A DNA stretch of 64,000 nucleotides from Cydia pomonella (GCF_033807575.1 NC_084728.1:9995451-10059450); one strand, 5' to 3'; shown: positions 45,999-60,900, counted from the stretch's first letter. Notes: generated by a model not told the origin, from the sequence alone. A program made the numbers and translations.

Positions 45999-48900
45999 GT
46001 TAGTGAATATAGTTGGACAAGAGTATATACGTGGGAAACGGTTCTCTAAATCATTGCCAAAAATTATTTTAGCTACCTACCCAATATCATTTCGCAATCA
46101 ATTATTCGCATAATTTCATTTTGCTGAATGATCTAGTGCAGGGGTTCCCAAAGTGTGCGCCGCGGCGCCCTGGTGCGTAAAGAGGGGCGCCGTGAGTTCT
46201 ATCATTATCCGAAACCACAAATATTCGCGGGTACCTATTTGAGCGCTCGCATCGGTAAATAATATAGCGTCGTGTCACTCTTTTTCGACCGTGATTTTAA
46301 ATTTACAAGGGCGCCGTTGCAAAATACTAAACTTGTAACTGCGCCGCATGTTGAAAAAGATTGGGAACCCCTGATCTAGTGGAAACTTAAGAGCCCGGTA
46401 ACGATTTTGGAGCAAAAATGTAAAATTGATAGATTTAGTCGTTGAAATTGTACACCTTTTGTTACGTAATATTTAAATAACACGTATTGGTTTCTATTAG
46501 CACGTCTTCTCGTCTTGCCTTTTAATAATGAGGTCGCAAGCGTGCGTCCCCGGTAATATGTGACGAGAAGATTTAATGTGTTTTTAACCATAGAGACTAT
46601 ACATCTCTATTGTATTGTAGTAATTATTTATTTTAAGATTATTATAATGTAATGTTTACCCAGGTATTGGCTGTTGTATTTATAAATGTTGTTATGTATT
46701 TTTCATGTCACTATATGATGTTACTATAAATGTTGTATTGACTTGTAAAAGAGCCCTTGAGGCCTACTTGCAGAATAAATACATTTTTGATTTTGAAGGG
46801 ACAGTTTTTAAAAGTTCATCTAAAAATTATGGTAGTAAATTATTATTACATTATAATAATCTTAAAATAAATAATTACTCCAATACAATAGAGATGTATA
46901 GTCTCTATGGTTAAAAATACATTAAATTTGGAGATGTAAAAGGTCCCCAATGTAAGAGTACTAATACTAATAAGATTTGGAAGTGTAAAGTCTCTCTGAG
47001 TGTGAAAATAAAATGTAGTATGTATTGGTACATACTACATCAAGAATATTATACAATATTATTAGTATAGTCTCCACGGTATGTCCAAACGACAGAAAAA
47101 ATCTATGTATGTCTGAATCTGCTTACAAAATTTCACGAAACTCAGTTGAGAATTGCGAACTGTAGAAGAAATCATCGGACATACGAAACAAAATGGGCTG
47201 AGTCAAAATAAGAAAGATCTGCGTCTGACTGTTTTGATTTTTGCGTTTATTGTTGCCGATTTTGTATGTTAGGTGTATGCTTACGGCACATTTTTTTTGC
47301 CGTTTTGTGCGCTGTTTGAAGTAACTTAAGTTCTTATAAAAACCAAAATATCAAAAATTCTTCTAGCTAAAATTCAGAGAGGAAAATGTCGGGAACTTTT
47401 GTATGGAAAAATTACTAAAGCCCGACCAGAAATATATGATCATTGTCAAGAGGGCGCTGTTATTTTTATGTATAGAGTGACAGTTCAGTTTAGTATGAAA
47501 TTTTTAGTTCAAGTGAAATTCCGCAATATGGCGCTCAGGCTTTACTAATGTTTGCTATTAATACAAAATTAATTGAACCTATTTATTCCAGGATGGCAGT
47601 AAAGCCGTTCGGAAGCTGAACTACCTGGACCAATGGCCTTATCCTCCATGGAACTATACGACACATTGCGTGGAAGTCCAAGCTATAAGCAGGAATGGCA
47701 TTGACGTTAAATCTACCAGACTGATACATCGCGTCATTTTTAAGAAAATGAAAATGGACAACCACATTAAAGATGTTATCATTGCATCTGGTACGTGAAT
47801 AAAAGTTCATTATGTAACTGATATATAAACGGCCGGCTAGTCGACCGCGAGCCAGGAACAGATTTCCATGACCAATTGCCTACCGGGCGAAAACTCGTAT
47901 AGTGGTTACCGGCTATGTAGACCTCGTGGACATCAGCTGCCGCTCCGCTAGTCGGTTGAGTGATGGCAGCCACCGAAATGCGTAAAATAAAACAGATGAT
48001 AGTTCAGACGCTATTGTTAATTTAAAACGTCAGCCGGTTATATCACGGTGGTAAGAACGTCAGCTGGTCTAACGATATTTGGCTACCTTTTTGCTTTCCG
48101 CCGCCTCGGTAGCTGTCCCAGCCCTGGTCGAAGTAGGTACTGGAAGAAGGTAGATGGGACGGTGCCAGTGTATCGCATGTGGCGTCCCAGACTAGCACCC
48201 GTCCCATCTTCCACGGGACCAGGATCATACCGTCCGGTCTCTTGCCATCGTCCGAAACGCCGTTTGGTTCAATGATAGCGCGTTGACGGTGGCAATAGAC
48301 CGGCGGATGATATCGTTTAGGGCAGCGTGCCTGGAGATTCGACCAGCGCTTAAATGACAAGAAAGGCCGTGGTGTCCAAGCACGTCGACGATTGTGCTGC
48401 AGGGGCATCTGTTCTCTAGTTGTGTAAATCTAATATTCAATCAATCAATCAATCAATCAATTCTTTATTCGTTCATGACAGGTACATAAATAGGTGGTAA
48501 GTCAGTATTCTAAGGAACAGCTATGATGTGCCTTTTGGCGTACGAAATAATTTCTTATTATCTAACTATATACATATTCAATAATTTATTTACACGGGCA
48601 ATGAGCTAATGAGATTGGCATATGCAAACATATATTTCAATAAGTCAATTCATATAGATATATTAAAAAATAATATTACTTATTTTCTACAGCTATGCTG
48701 ATATCCTGCTTGTTCCTCCTGCTGACTCTGGTGGCCTACGGTGTGCTACCGCAGAAAAGAAACCTCCCAGCCCTCATGCTGATGGCACTGGTATCATGCC
48801 TGATGACCACGTTTTTCTTCAGGGCCGTCCAGGTGTTCACTGAACATGTATCCATCAAGAAGAATGTGTGCACTTTTGTGGGTGAGTATTTGAGCACACA

Positions 48901-51900
48901 TTTATACAATATTACATATTTATACAGTGTGTCCATAGCCGTTGGACAAAGCCGAAATGTACATATGCATTAGGGTATTTAGAACCAGTGTACAAAGTAT
49001 CATAACAACCGGTGCAGCGGTTTCGAAGAAATTAACAAATTACCATTTTTTACTTTGGAGCAGCCTGTATGTGTTAGTAGCTCCTAAGGTAATATCTTCA
49101 AAGAATAATATGGAACCTTCTTCGAACTTTTTGATTATCTTTTTTATTTATGACACTAATAAGCTTCTGCCTTTGAAAAATGTCATCATTATCAAATATT
49201 TCGAACAAATTGTCAAAAACACTGTCAAAGATTAACACAGTCTGTTTCTTTTTGTTGTCGATTATTGCAAATAACTTTTGGTCGATTTTTTTTTTTATCT
49301 TTTGTTCTAATTAAAAAATATTAACGTCAGAGCATTCCTGAGAAGTAACCCTACATCTGAATTCAGGGTTTGTCCAATGGCTAAGGTCAGTCTGTATAAT
49401 CCTCGTATAGGTACTTAATATTTTTTAGTTGCAAAACTTTGATAGGGTATTACGCAAAACTCTGCGCAGGGGGCGCCAATAGCACAAACAGTCAACAAAC
49501 CGCCTTGATGCATCAATGTCATATTTATTCGTAACAAATAATCTGTGAAAACTTGTCAAAAAACTGTTTACGACATAGTATATACACCGTGTTTTTTTTC
49601 CGCTCATTTCAAGGGTGCATTCCTGAGCTTAAGTTAAAGTAACTTTCTCAAAGACAATATTCTAATAACTCCATTACGGATATGAACAATTTTTTTTTCT
49701 TTTAAGGCCCTTACGAGCGTGTAAACTTGCCTTAGGGCCTGTGTACATATTGATTAGTGATTAGTACGAGTTTATTCATTTGCAAACAAAGTTAAGTACT
49801 ATCTCGAACGATTGTTCGAAATGACATTAATATATCACAGTTTACAATTGTTCGGTTTTCATTTTTTTTTTTATTAACTATGACATTTAGTTTCCTTAAA
49901 CGTACTTACCCCGGAGTTAACGGAATTCAATAAAAACACGGTGTATAGGTCACTTTATGGATTACGGTTTGTGCTAGTGCTGCACTCTGGCGGCAGAACA
50001 TTAGAGTTATACTCCTTATTTTCTTTGCATTTTTGAATCGTCATAGTGATTTCTCATTTTATCGACTACCGATATACATATATCGATACATGTAGAGCAC
50101 ATTTAAAAAAAAGATTAGAGGTAAACAATGTGTGATCTTATCGCTAAAGAGCAATCCCTTCCAGGTAAGTTTTAATACATCAAAATTTTAGAAGAGAAAT
50201 GCAATAACAGTTAACAATCTCATATTTTACCAGTTTAGCGTATTTTTTTTCTACATCATCTTCAAAATCTGGTTTGATATTCCATTAGTTAAATAAATAA
50301 ATAATTATAGTTTTTCCTAATTATTTAAATTAATTATTTTATAGTCAAATTTATTATCTGCTATTAACTATTCATTGTTTTCATTGAATATGTTTATTTC
50401 ACATTTTCAACTAGTCAAAGATCGCTATGTCTCTGACTTCGTTCGTTTCATAAATGTCTTTCATTATATAACAACTACATAAACGGCTATATTTATGTAG
50501 GTAATTATTATGAATTACAGGTCTAATGCTCTATTATTCATTGTGGGCCAGTTTTACGTGGATGAACGTTATGTCCTACGACGTGTGGATAACTACATGG
50601 TAAGAACATTTATTTTATCAGAAATCAGAATTTTTATTTGCTTACAAACATGGTCAGTACAAAGTACTATGTATAACATAAGGTATTAAATTTCACATGA
50701 TTTGTGAATAAAGACATGCAAATATAAATACTTATTCTAGTATGAATTATATTACCTATTACCAAACAAATAGTCAATTTATTTATTTATATACTTAATA
50801 GGTACGGGCAATTCCAATTCTCTTAGTGTAAGGCTTGAGTGAACGCTCGAGCTGGGCGTGTAGCGTAGCGGGCGTGTGGCGTGCATGTTAAACAAATGCA
50901 AACGTATTGGCTATGTGCGAAGTGCATGGTGGGGGTATAGTAAAGCAATCGCAGCGCACGCTGTGGTAATAATTAGCACTAATAGAGGTTAGCGTCTTTA
51001 ACATTTCGTACAAATTATACGCATGAAATAGAATTTTTAATTTACGATATCTCCTAAGATATTCATTTAAATTGTATGGTGTAAGATACCATTGTAATCT
51101 GTATGACAACAACTAACGTACTTAATTTGATAATGATTAATACTGTATACATGTAAATACACACACACACGCACACACACACGCACACACACACACAATT
51201 ACTGGCTCCATTATTCCTTTTCTTTTTTACTTTTTTACTATTGCATGTCTGACAACCCCGATACTTACCTAGTTCTATAAACAATTGTTATATGTGATTT
51301 TAATTGTATACATATATTATTAGACTTACTTAAATTTTCGTGTGACAATCTGTAAATTAAGGAAGAGCGGTGTTGCCCAATACAGGCAAATTTTGCTTAC
51401 CGGGTAGCACTATCCCCTACTTTATAAACACCTGTATATTTTACGAAAATAAATAATTTTAATTTTAATTTTTTTTTTTTTTAAATAGCTTTGCAAATAC
51501 CATATATTAGGTGATCTTTTTCTAGATGTTAAAAATAGGTATACTCGTAGTAAGTTTTCCTTAAAGGATAGGCAATACACCATCGCGGACTTTTTTGTAG
51601 ACCAATGAAAGAGGGACAACTCTTGGATACATTGTGTTTTAATATCACAAACGGATTAGGCAGCGTTTTCGATTAAAGCTCCGAGACAGCGTGATTTTTT
51701 CCAACATCCTTATCAAACATCGTCATATTTCAACCAATTTTACAAAATACCTTAACAAATTATACACTTAAACCTTCCTCAAGAATCGTTCTATAGATAG
51801 GTAAAAACCATATGAAAATCTGTTCAGTAGTTTTTGAGCTTGGGGGACGTTTTACAAGATGTAGTGATTTGACGTTTTCTGCTGGATTTACGGATGCTGG

Positions 51901-54900
51901 GTGGCGTGACAGTCATGCACGTAGCGAATAGGAGCGGTCTTAGTGCACGCAACTCAAATTCTGAGCCCGACGCCACGCTGCACGCCCCGCCGCACGCTCC
52001 GCTTCGAGCGTCCACTCAGGCCTTACACTTATGGTAAAGGCGGAAGCGAGTTGCTTTACTGTTATCTCGCCTGCGCGACAGCAGCAACAGCATGCTAAAA
52101 GTGTTAGCCGAGCACCTCGACTGCCCGCTTACCAAAAACTGGGTGGGGAGTAGGGGTAGTTATGTGCAGAGTTAATTAGTATAACGAAAAAAAAATGTTA
52201 AACTACTTCCTTCTGCCGGAGCTGACCAGACTGACTGACTGAGATGTATGTATATTTCTTTTTGTGTAAAAGGTACCTATAGATATTTTAACTTTACGTA
52301 AGGACTGGGAGAAGTGTGTTCGACATCTCGAGATTCCGAGCAAAGTCCAAAGTGCAAAGAGTCTCTATAATGGAAATACTCTACGCTGACGATGTATGTC
52401 TTATGTCCGACAGCATGGCGGATCTTCGAAGCTAAGTTGACGCTTTACGTCTCTCTTGTCAACGGTTTGGACTCGTCATAAGTGCTTCCAAGACGCAAAT
52501 CCTCAAGCAGCCACCAAGAGGTAGCGAAGCTGACTCAGCAACGCTTTATCTAGATGGGAAACCACTAGAAGAGGTATCACGCTTTAAATACCTTGGAAGT
52601 ACTATCCGGAATGACAACACCTTGGCTTCGGAGATTCCATTCCGCATCGCTGCCAATTTCGGACGACTTGCTGACCGGGTTTGGAAGTCCCATGATCTTA
52701 AGCTAGTGACGAAGATTAGCGTCTACAAGGCGCTAATTATCCCGGTCCTTCTGTATGGTTCAGAGACTTGGTGCCTTTACAAATCTGATATAAAAAAGCT
52801 GGACACCTATCACCTTAGATGTTTAAGACATATACTCAGAATCAAATGGCAAGACAAAGTTCCAAATTCTGAAGTCCTGCGTCGTTCTGGCCTCTATGGT
52901 ATGGAGGCTCTACTAATGCAGCGACAGCTAAGGTGGTGTGGACATGTCCTCCGTATGGATGACCGCCGGTTGCCCAAAACCGTATTCTACTCTGAATTGG
53001 TGGAAGGCAAACGCAAGCACGGCGGTCAGCATCTGCGTTACAAGGACGTGCTCAAACGACACCTGAATGCTTGCAACATCAACCCTGAGCGCTGGGAGGA
53101 GCTTGCTGCAGACAGAGCATCTTGGCGGTCCACCATTTTTAACCACATCAAATCGTTTGAGGAAAACCGCCTCAATGCCTTAGATACCAAACGCCAACAA
53201 CGTAAAGAGAGACCGAAGCCCTCTTACACGTATACATACAACGCGTCTGGCCAACTCTATTGTAACACCTGCAAAAGAGTCTTTAAGACCAAGTTCGGCC
53301 TGGCCAGCCACATTAGGGCCCATAATCGGCGTAATCCGTAATTGCTGAGGTCGCCGTCATCGAAATCGATGAGGAGGACTATACACTACTTTTTTTCAAG
53401 CCTGTAACGAACACTATTATTTTTATTTTATTTAAAGGATTTTTAAAATTTAAATTATCGATTTTTTTCTAACCTAGGAATCATATACAACATACTTTGT
53501 GTAAACTTTATCATCAACCCCAAAATAATACATCTATATTTACAAAAAAAAGTTGGGCGCGATCACTAGTTTTATGGATGTATCGATAGTTCAGATTGTC
53601 GATATAGGAACTCCCTATCTTTCACTAAATGTTGCCCCCTAGAATTCGATGTCTGTGCTGTAACCGCGAAAATCGAACTTCACGGCATTTTTCTCTGTCA
53701 CTCTAATTACGTCTTAGTGAGAGTAAAAGAGAAAGATTCCCACAATTTGCTAATTTTGGTTTTTGCGGTAAACTCTCTGGACATTACGTTTGCTCATGTT
53801 GATTGGTGGGCGTGAGATGCAGTGCAAGTCGTGTCTTATAAATATCAAAACTTAAAAAAATAAAAATACTGCACAACAATTAAAATGTGATTTTAAAGTA
53901 CCGTAACCACATTAGGTACTTATGCATTGTATTCATTTATAATATAATGTATTCATTAGCGAATCAATAATACCTTATCAAATGTGAATATATGCACGTA
54001 TTTATTAGGTACTCGTTCATTTTGTTTGTGACGTGTAGTGTAATTATTCAAAAACAAATATGGACAAAGTATGTATCTACGTATGTGGTAAATTATAATA
54101 CCAACTAACACATTATTTATTCGATTTCCTTAAATAAAAGGAAGGAAATCAATTACCCTGTAACATACATTTTTATCGCAAATACGTTGTGCGAGGAAGA
54201 TTCCAGATTTCTGCATAAAACATGTGCGCGCTGGGAACCCATGGAGTCATGGACCTAGAGTTTCAATACTATTATTGTACTCTACTCGTACTACTATTGT
54301 TTTTGCACACTAACCTTCTGGACGATTCGGTTTTTCGACCTCCCGCAGAGCTCGGCTTTCGGCCTTCGCATTTAGACGTAATAATATGTTCTGTGTTTGA
54401 GCCTAACCTCCCAGACGTTTCGTGCTTCCGGCCCTACGCGAAGTTCGGCCTCTATATTTAGTCACTTGTACTGTTGTTCTGTGTTTGAGCAGTAACCTCC
54501 TGGATGCTTCGGGCCTTCGGCCCTACGTGGAGCTGGGCCTTCGGCCTTCGCAATAGCTGTCCACACCACGTTTCACGTAAACCTTTGCAGGTGTGGCCTT
54601 GATACAGCCTACTCTCATTTTTTAAATATTTTTTTATTAAATATATTAAAAACGGGTCACTCACGTATTTTAAATCAAATATTGTTCGATATGTTTCAAA
54701 ACGAGGGTAATTTCTCGCCTCCCCTGCTGCTGCCGTCGCCTGCGCCGAGTCATCAGTGGCGGAGAGTTGCAGCTTACAGTCTGTGCTGGTCCGCAAACGC
54801 GAGCTCCCGATGATTCTTCTCAGTATGGAGTGAAACATGTTGAGCGATTATTGACTTAAAATACATGAGTTTTGTTATTTAAATGTTTTATTTATTTGAG

Positions 54901-57900
54901 TATTCAATTGTACACAGCAACATATACAGTCAACGCTGGCAACCCCACAGCAAGATCCTCTCCAAATTCTGCTGGTACAGCACATACGGGTTCGGGGTAC
55001 CCTTATTAATGGCTGCCTTCGTGATCGGTATAGACTACGCCGACCTGTCGGCGGTACCAGCCTTCGCGAAACCACACTTCGTGAACAGCCCTTACTGCTA
55101 CTTTGAAACGCGTAAGTTTTTGTACCACGTCGGTGCCAAATAAGCTTATTATCCGTCTGATGGTAAGCAATCAACATAGCCTGCTCTAGGGGTGTTACAA
55201 CCCTTTCGGTATAATCCTTTTTTGAAGAACACGAGTCCTTCGAGGAAACCTTGGCAGAGCTCATTCCAAAACTGAAGCGTTCGCAGGGGGCCTCTATTGT
55301 TTCCCATAAAGTTTTAAGTCATAATGTATTGTTTGTCCGCATTTTCGTTAGCCATAATTTGGTTTTTCTCAGAAACGTGTAACTTCTCAGGATTGCCGTA
55401 AAACAAACCTAACCTAACCTATCTATAGGATCACTTAACGAAAATCCTGAAAAGTTTTCGGTTTCAGAGTTATGACTAATGATAATATGACTATCATTAC
55501 ATTATGACTTTCAATAATTATGCCAAACAAAGGGATCCGGTTCGTAGGACTGAATCCCTCCTAAATCGAAAACTAACTTATGTAAATGTAACGTTGGGAT
55601 GTCGACTGCAGCTGCAGTACTGTTGCTGCGTTATTGTTGCCGTCGTTATATCAGTCAATTTTCTTGTTCAAATGATTGACAATGGCCACCTTGATTTCGT
55701 CACTCATTTTATCAAGTATATTAAAGTCAGACCAAGATAGGAAGCTATTTTGACAGCCCAGACGGTGCAAGTGTCAAGTAAACGACATAATTTCATAAAA
55801 GTTTGACGTTTAAAAGAACCCGTGCACCATCTGGGCTATCAAAATCGCTGCTAACTTATCTTGGTTTGCGTCTAACAGATACACCGGGTGTTACGGTGGG
55901 AGAGCCATCTTGGTAATGACGCCTCGTGGTTAATTTCCTTTATTTTTTGCTCATTAATATTGTTTAAAGTGTACAATTTTGCACTAGGGTCTCGAAGGGG
56001 AAGCTAGAACAAATACCGTGTTTAATAATAAACAGACGTATACCGGGTGTTTCCTGTAACTGGAGCAATAAATTAAACTGTAGGCTGTACTCGTCAAACT
56101 GACCAACATTTGTTCAGCAACTTTTAAAAATAACTTATGTTTTAATTTTTATTACACTTTAAAGTTTATTCTAAGGCGCAATGTATTGCAAAACGTGTCA
56201 TGTTTAAAGCGCGACAAGCAACGTCAAACACACTGATGTCAGCGTACATTGAAAATAATATTTAATTTGTATGAAAAAGATGAAATCTAAAGATTTCGCA
56301 ATTTTTAAAAGTTGTTAATCAAAAGTTATATCGTTTGAGGAGCACAATATATGGTTTAATTATTTGCTCGTGTTACAGGAAACACCCGGTATATTCTATG
56401 AGTAACAATCTCTACACAAATCCTCAGAAATTACAAAAAAAGTTTAACACCTTATAAAACTACGTTGAACTAACGTTCGCTAGTTGACCGATGTAACAGC
56501 GCCATCTACCGGGACATTGGGTAAACCAATTCCGATATGCGTTTCGTACAATACTGATAGCTTATTATGCAGTAAACTAATGTGGAAGCGTGCAAATAAA
56601 GAAGAATTAAAGTTTGAACGCGTATGTATGACCCACCATTCTGGAGACAACGGCCGATAGTCCACATGCTACTTGTAGGTAAAGTCCAGCTATCGCTTTA
56701 CAAGAGCTAATAAGCGTACACTACCTTGTACTAACCCCTACATACAGTATTCGTCGTATATGTAGCTCCCAATACCATGAAACTGGCTAAGTAGTCCCAC
56801 TGGACTGAAGCCATTTAATTTTAACAAACTGAACTGAACAGATTCCTTAGAGTTGACATCCAAACGTCACCTTTATGTTCATAGAAAATACGCCCGTTTC
56901 AGTCGCTTTCGTAAAAAAATTAGTGCCTACGCCAAATCTTGGGATTAGTTGTCAAGCGGACCCCAGGCTCCCATGAGCCGTGGCAAAATGCCGGGACAAC
57001 GCGAGGAAGAAGAGGAGGAGAAAATACGCCCGTTTTCCTGCCGTTTTCCCGAACAGATAATTTGAACCAGAAGTCTATTTAATCGACAGAGAACGAGCGT
57101 CGCCTGTACGTGAACGGGCCCATGCTGGTCACAACCATCATCAACATTTGCTTCTTCGTGATGACGGCGCGTTACATTTGTCGGAACAGGGCCAAGCCTG
57201 GCGGTAGCGGCGACAGCAGAAATACTAAGAAAGATCAGAACAGGTGATTACACTAATTCTTCATTGAAAAACCACCGATTTTTCAATACTGAAGAAAACA
57301 CATTTATTAATGGCAATCAAGCGTGTAACCCAACCACCGCACCTTTTCGGAGCTTGCAACTCTAATGGAGTACACGCACGTTGCCGACCCTACCAGCCTG
57401 CAAGAATAAATCCTTAAGAGCACTGGAAACCTTACGCATCATCTGAAACTACTAACTCTACATACATACCTACAGAGTAAGTAGCAGTGCTATTATTTTG
57501 GCTACGGTCTTCTGTAAGGTGAAGGTACTTCCCCAGTTTTGCTGCTCCAGATTCGAGTGAGATGACACTATTTTTCTTTTGGTTGGACGCAGTTTAAGTA
57601 CACACATGAATCCAAAACAACATACACTGCCCGAATGACAAACTATTTTATTCAAAAATAAAACTCAGGCCGGGTGGCCTTGTGGTCAGGGCGTACCTAA
57701 ATCCCGTAAACTGAAGGCACTGGTTCGACGCCGGCATCACTTTTATTGTATAATACTGAGGCCCACCTAATGGTAAGCACAGTGCCCATACCCTTTCCAC
57801 CCCTTTCTTTTGAACGTAGTTTAAGGACATACCCGGGTCCGTAAGACTTGGAGGGTTCATTATTATCAATTTATCAGTTTAAATTTAATTACTATTCCCA

Positions 57901-60900
57901 GATTTATCATCTACTTAAAGCTGACAATAATCACCGGCATCACCTGGCTTCTGGATGTGATGGGGGCCTTTATAGATCCCGAGCACTGGGGGTGGCTAGT
58001 GGTCGACATCTTCAACTCCCTGTCTGGATTCTACATTTTCTACTCATTCATTTGCAAGAAGGAAATGATCATGCAACTTTGCAAGAGGTACGCGGCTTAT
58101 TTTCTATCACTGTTCAGCATCCACAATATCCTAACAGATGAGAGGAGAGGAGTTACGAATGGCAGTTACTATAAATACAAGTTCTGACCAACTCTTAGTG
58201 GACTTCAGTCCCCAGGCACAACACCTGCCTGGAGAGAGTACTTTCTCTCTCTCTATCTACAGGTATAGATGGACTTTGTGCATATTTCTCCTTCTCCCTC
58301 GTTCCCTCATTGCTGAGGATTGGGACCACATGTACTTTGTCTCTGTGCGGTAATAAGCCATGTGGACTGCATGGTTCAGACTGCCGCCAGCTGACCTCTT
58401 CATAGCGTTCGACCATCTCATTTGCGGCCCACCCCGAGCACGTACATGTTACATATCATCCGTTGTGTGGACGACATTCGGTTATTCACGAGTCACTTCT
58501 GGATGAGATTAGCTCAGGACCGGGACAAGTAGCGTACTTGGAAAAGAGGCATATGGGCTATGCTAAGTAGTAGGCGATAAAGGGCTGATATATGATGAGG
58601 GGTATTTTTCAGCCCTGAACTGGGAGTGGATAGTCTCCCTAGACCGGACTCTTCATCTTCTACTCGTTCAGTTGCGCGAGAGAAATGTGAACTTGGCAAC
58701 AGGTAACTCAAAGACAATGTATTTGTGGACGTATTTACGTTTGAAAACATATGAGTATATTAAATTTTGTCTCTTTCTCACAAACACAAATTTTCTAAAT
58801 GACGAATAGGGACAAACGATTAATGTGGCTTGGATTTGACAGACGGTCATGAACGCTATTTATCTTTGTGTTTTCAGATTCAAGATAGAAACGAGTTTTG
58901 CACGTCAATGGGAGTCCACGGTGGTCACTAGCGTGTCCGTAAGTACAAACATAATCTGTCTATGTTTTCTGTGCACAGTTAGAATCAATAGTAGCGGATG
59001 AAATATATTAAGTGTCAAGTAAAATTCTGAATAAGCTACTTGCCACTTATCTGACGAATAAAGTCATCATAGGCGTTTCACAATCTTCAAATAAGCTTAA
59101 AAGGTAAATAAAGTACTCAGTTTTGTAGGAAGTTTTATCTGGCAGTTATTTTATTCCTAATTAGCTATCCAATACTTGGACATTGCGAAACAGGCCCTTA
59201 GCCCCATAAGTATCTGACATCCTGGATAACTCTACCAAATAAAGATTTGCATTCAAAAGTAACATGACTTATAATTCTAAGTTATTAGAGAATTGTAGAT
59301 ACCTTTGACGCGTAGTTTGATCTGTTACCTTTGATGGTGGCTGTAAAGGAGCCCACTCATTACTAGTTCTCCGGACGATATCGGCCTGTCAGTTATTCGC
59401 AAAAGCTGACAATCGCCAATAACTGACAGGCCGATATCGTCCGGAGAACTGGTAATGAGTGGGCCCCTTGAATGAATGAATGAATGAATGAATGAATAAA
59501 TATTTATTGCATGTCACATTACATATGACGAATGTTGCGCCGCTCTGGCTGTCTGCCAATAGCTGTCAAATATTGGGGTCCGAATCTGACCGTAACCATT
59601 TCTTTTTTGCGAAACCGAAGGTTCGGTTTTGTTCTAGCTTCGGCCTAAATATAATTTTTATGCCGAAATCTACCGAAACCAAATCTTCGGTCGGGTCAAA
59701 TATTACGAAGATGTCCTATTTATGTTCACATTTTTTCCACGCCGTGCGTTGTCGCTTGTATGTCCCCCACAACGCACTTCGCATATAGCCAATATGTCTC
59801 ACTGCTAAGTGTAATCCCTGAGTGGATGCTGGAGTTGGGCGTGCGGCGTAATGTTAAACAAATGCAAACGTATAGGAGCGGCCTCAGTGCACGCAGCTTG
59901 TGAGCCCGACGCCACGCTGAACGCTGCGCCAAACGCTCCGCTTCGAGCGTCCACTCAGGCCTTACACTAACCATTTTTTTGACGAAACCGAAACCGAAGG
60001 TCGGTTTTACTCTAGTTTCGGTCGAAACATGATTCATGTAATACCTTATTCTGACAACTCGAAAATGTACGTTTATTTGCAAACGTCACTAACTGACATG
60101 CCCGCAAAATGCCGCCTCGAGTGCGGTATATGGTAATTATATTGTTTCCGCTCGCACAGTGGCATTGACAACAGCATCATGGGCGAGACAGCAATATAAT
60201 TGCGTGCGAGCGATAGAGATAGGATCAGGCGGGTCAATGTACAGCTTTAGACCTAACACGTATACGAGGCGTTTATTTAGTCACCTGCAATAATTTACAG
60301 GCTGAATCTATAGATGACCTTATAGGTCGTACTGAGCAACTTTTACTATGGGACCAACCTCGAAAATGCAAAAAAAATAGTTATTTGCGATACAAGGGAG
60401 TGTTTTAAATCGACACGAGTTGCGAATTACCTATTCGCACATGTATCGTACAATGTTTTACAGTACATATGACCCTTTAAATTTTCGACATAGTTACATA
60501 ATGTGCTAATTTACGCACTAGTGCGGAAAAGTAGCACCATATGTACTGTAAAAATTATTCTTCCATGTGTCAGAACACGTTAGAATTGGCCTGTGAAACC
60601 AGTGGGGAGACACTTAGAGCGTTCGGGTATTCTCGGCTCCGTTCGGCTCAGCATTGCTCTGAGCAAGTATTAGGGTTGGTACAACTTGACGTCCCTTTGC
60701 GTGCACAACAGATAAGATAATCACTTGAATTTTGACAACCCTAAATAGCCGAAAGGGATAGTGCCATACATTATAAAGAGACAGCATGTATCCCTGAACT
60801 GCTGTCAAACTTTGGTTTTATAGGAAGTGTCATTTCTGTACGGAAGTACTATTATTTATTTTGTCTGTCTTTTACAAATTTTCGGGACCATGGGGTCCCG

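Noticed and set aside
52622..53341. A 240-codon frame ending in a C2H2 zinc finger, as a possible host transcription factor
   Set aside because: The upstream part carries reverse-transcriptase landmarks ([18 protein letters not shown]) in the same frame, and the 3' end recurs at 17935-18120. It is a LINE fragment.
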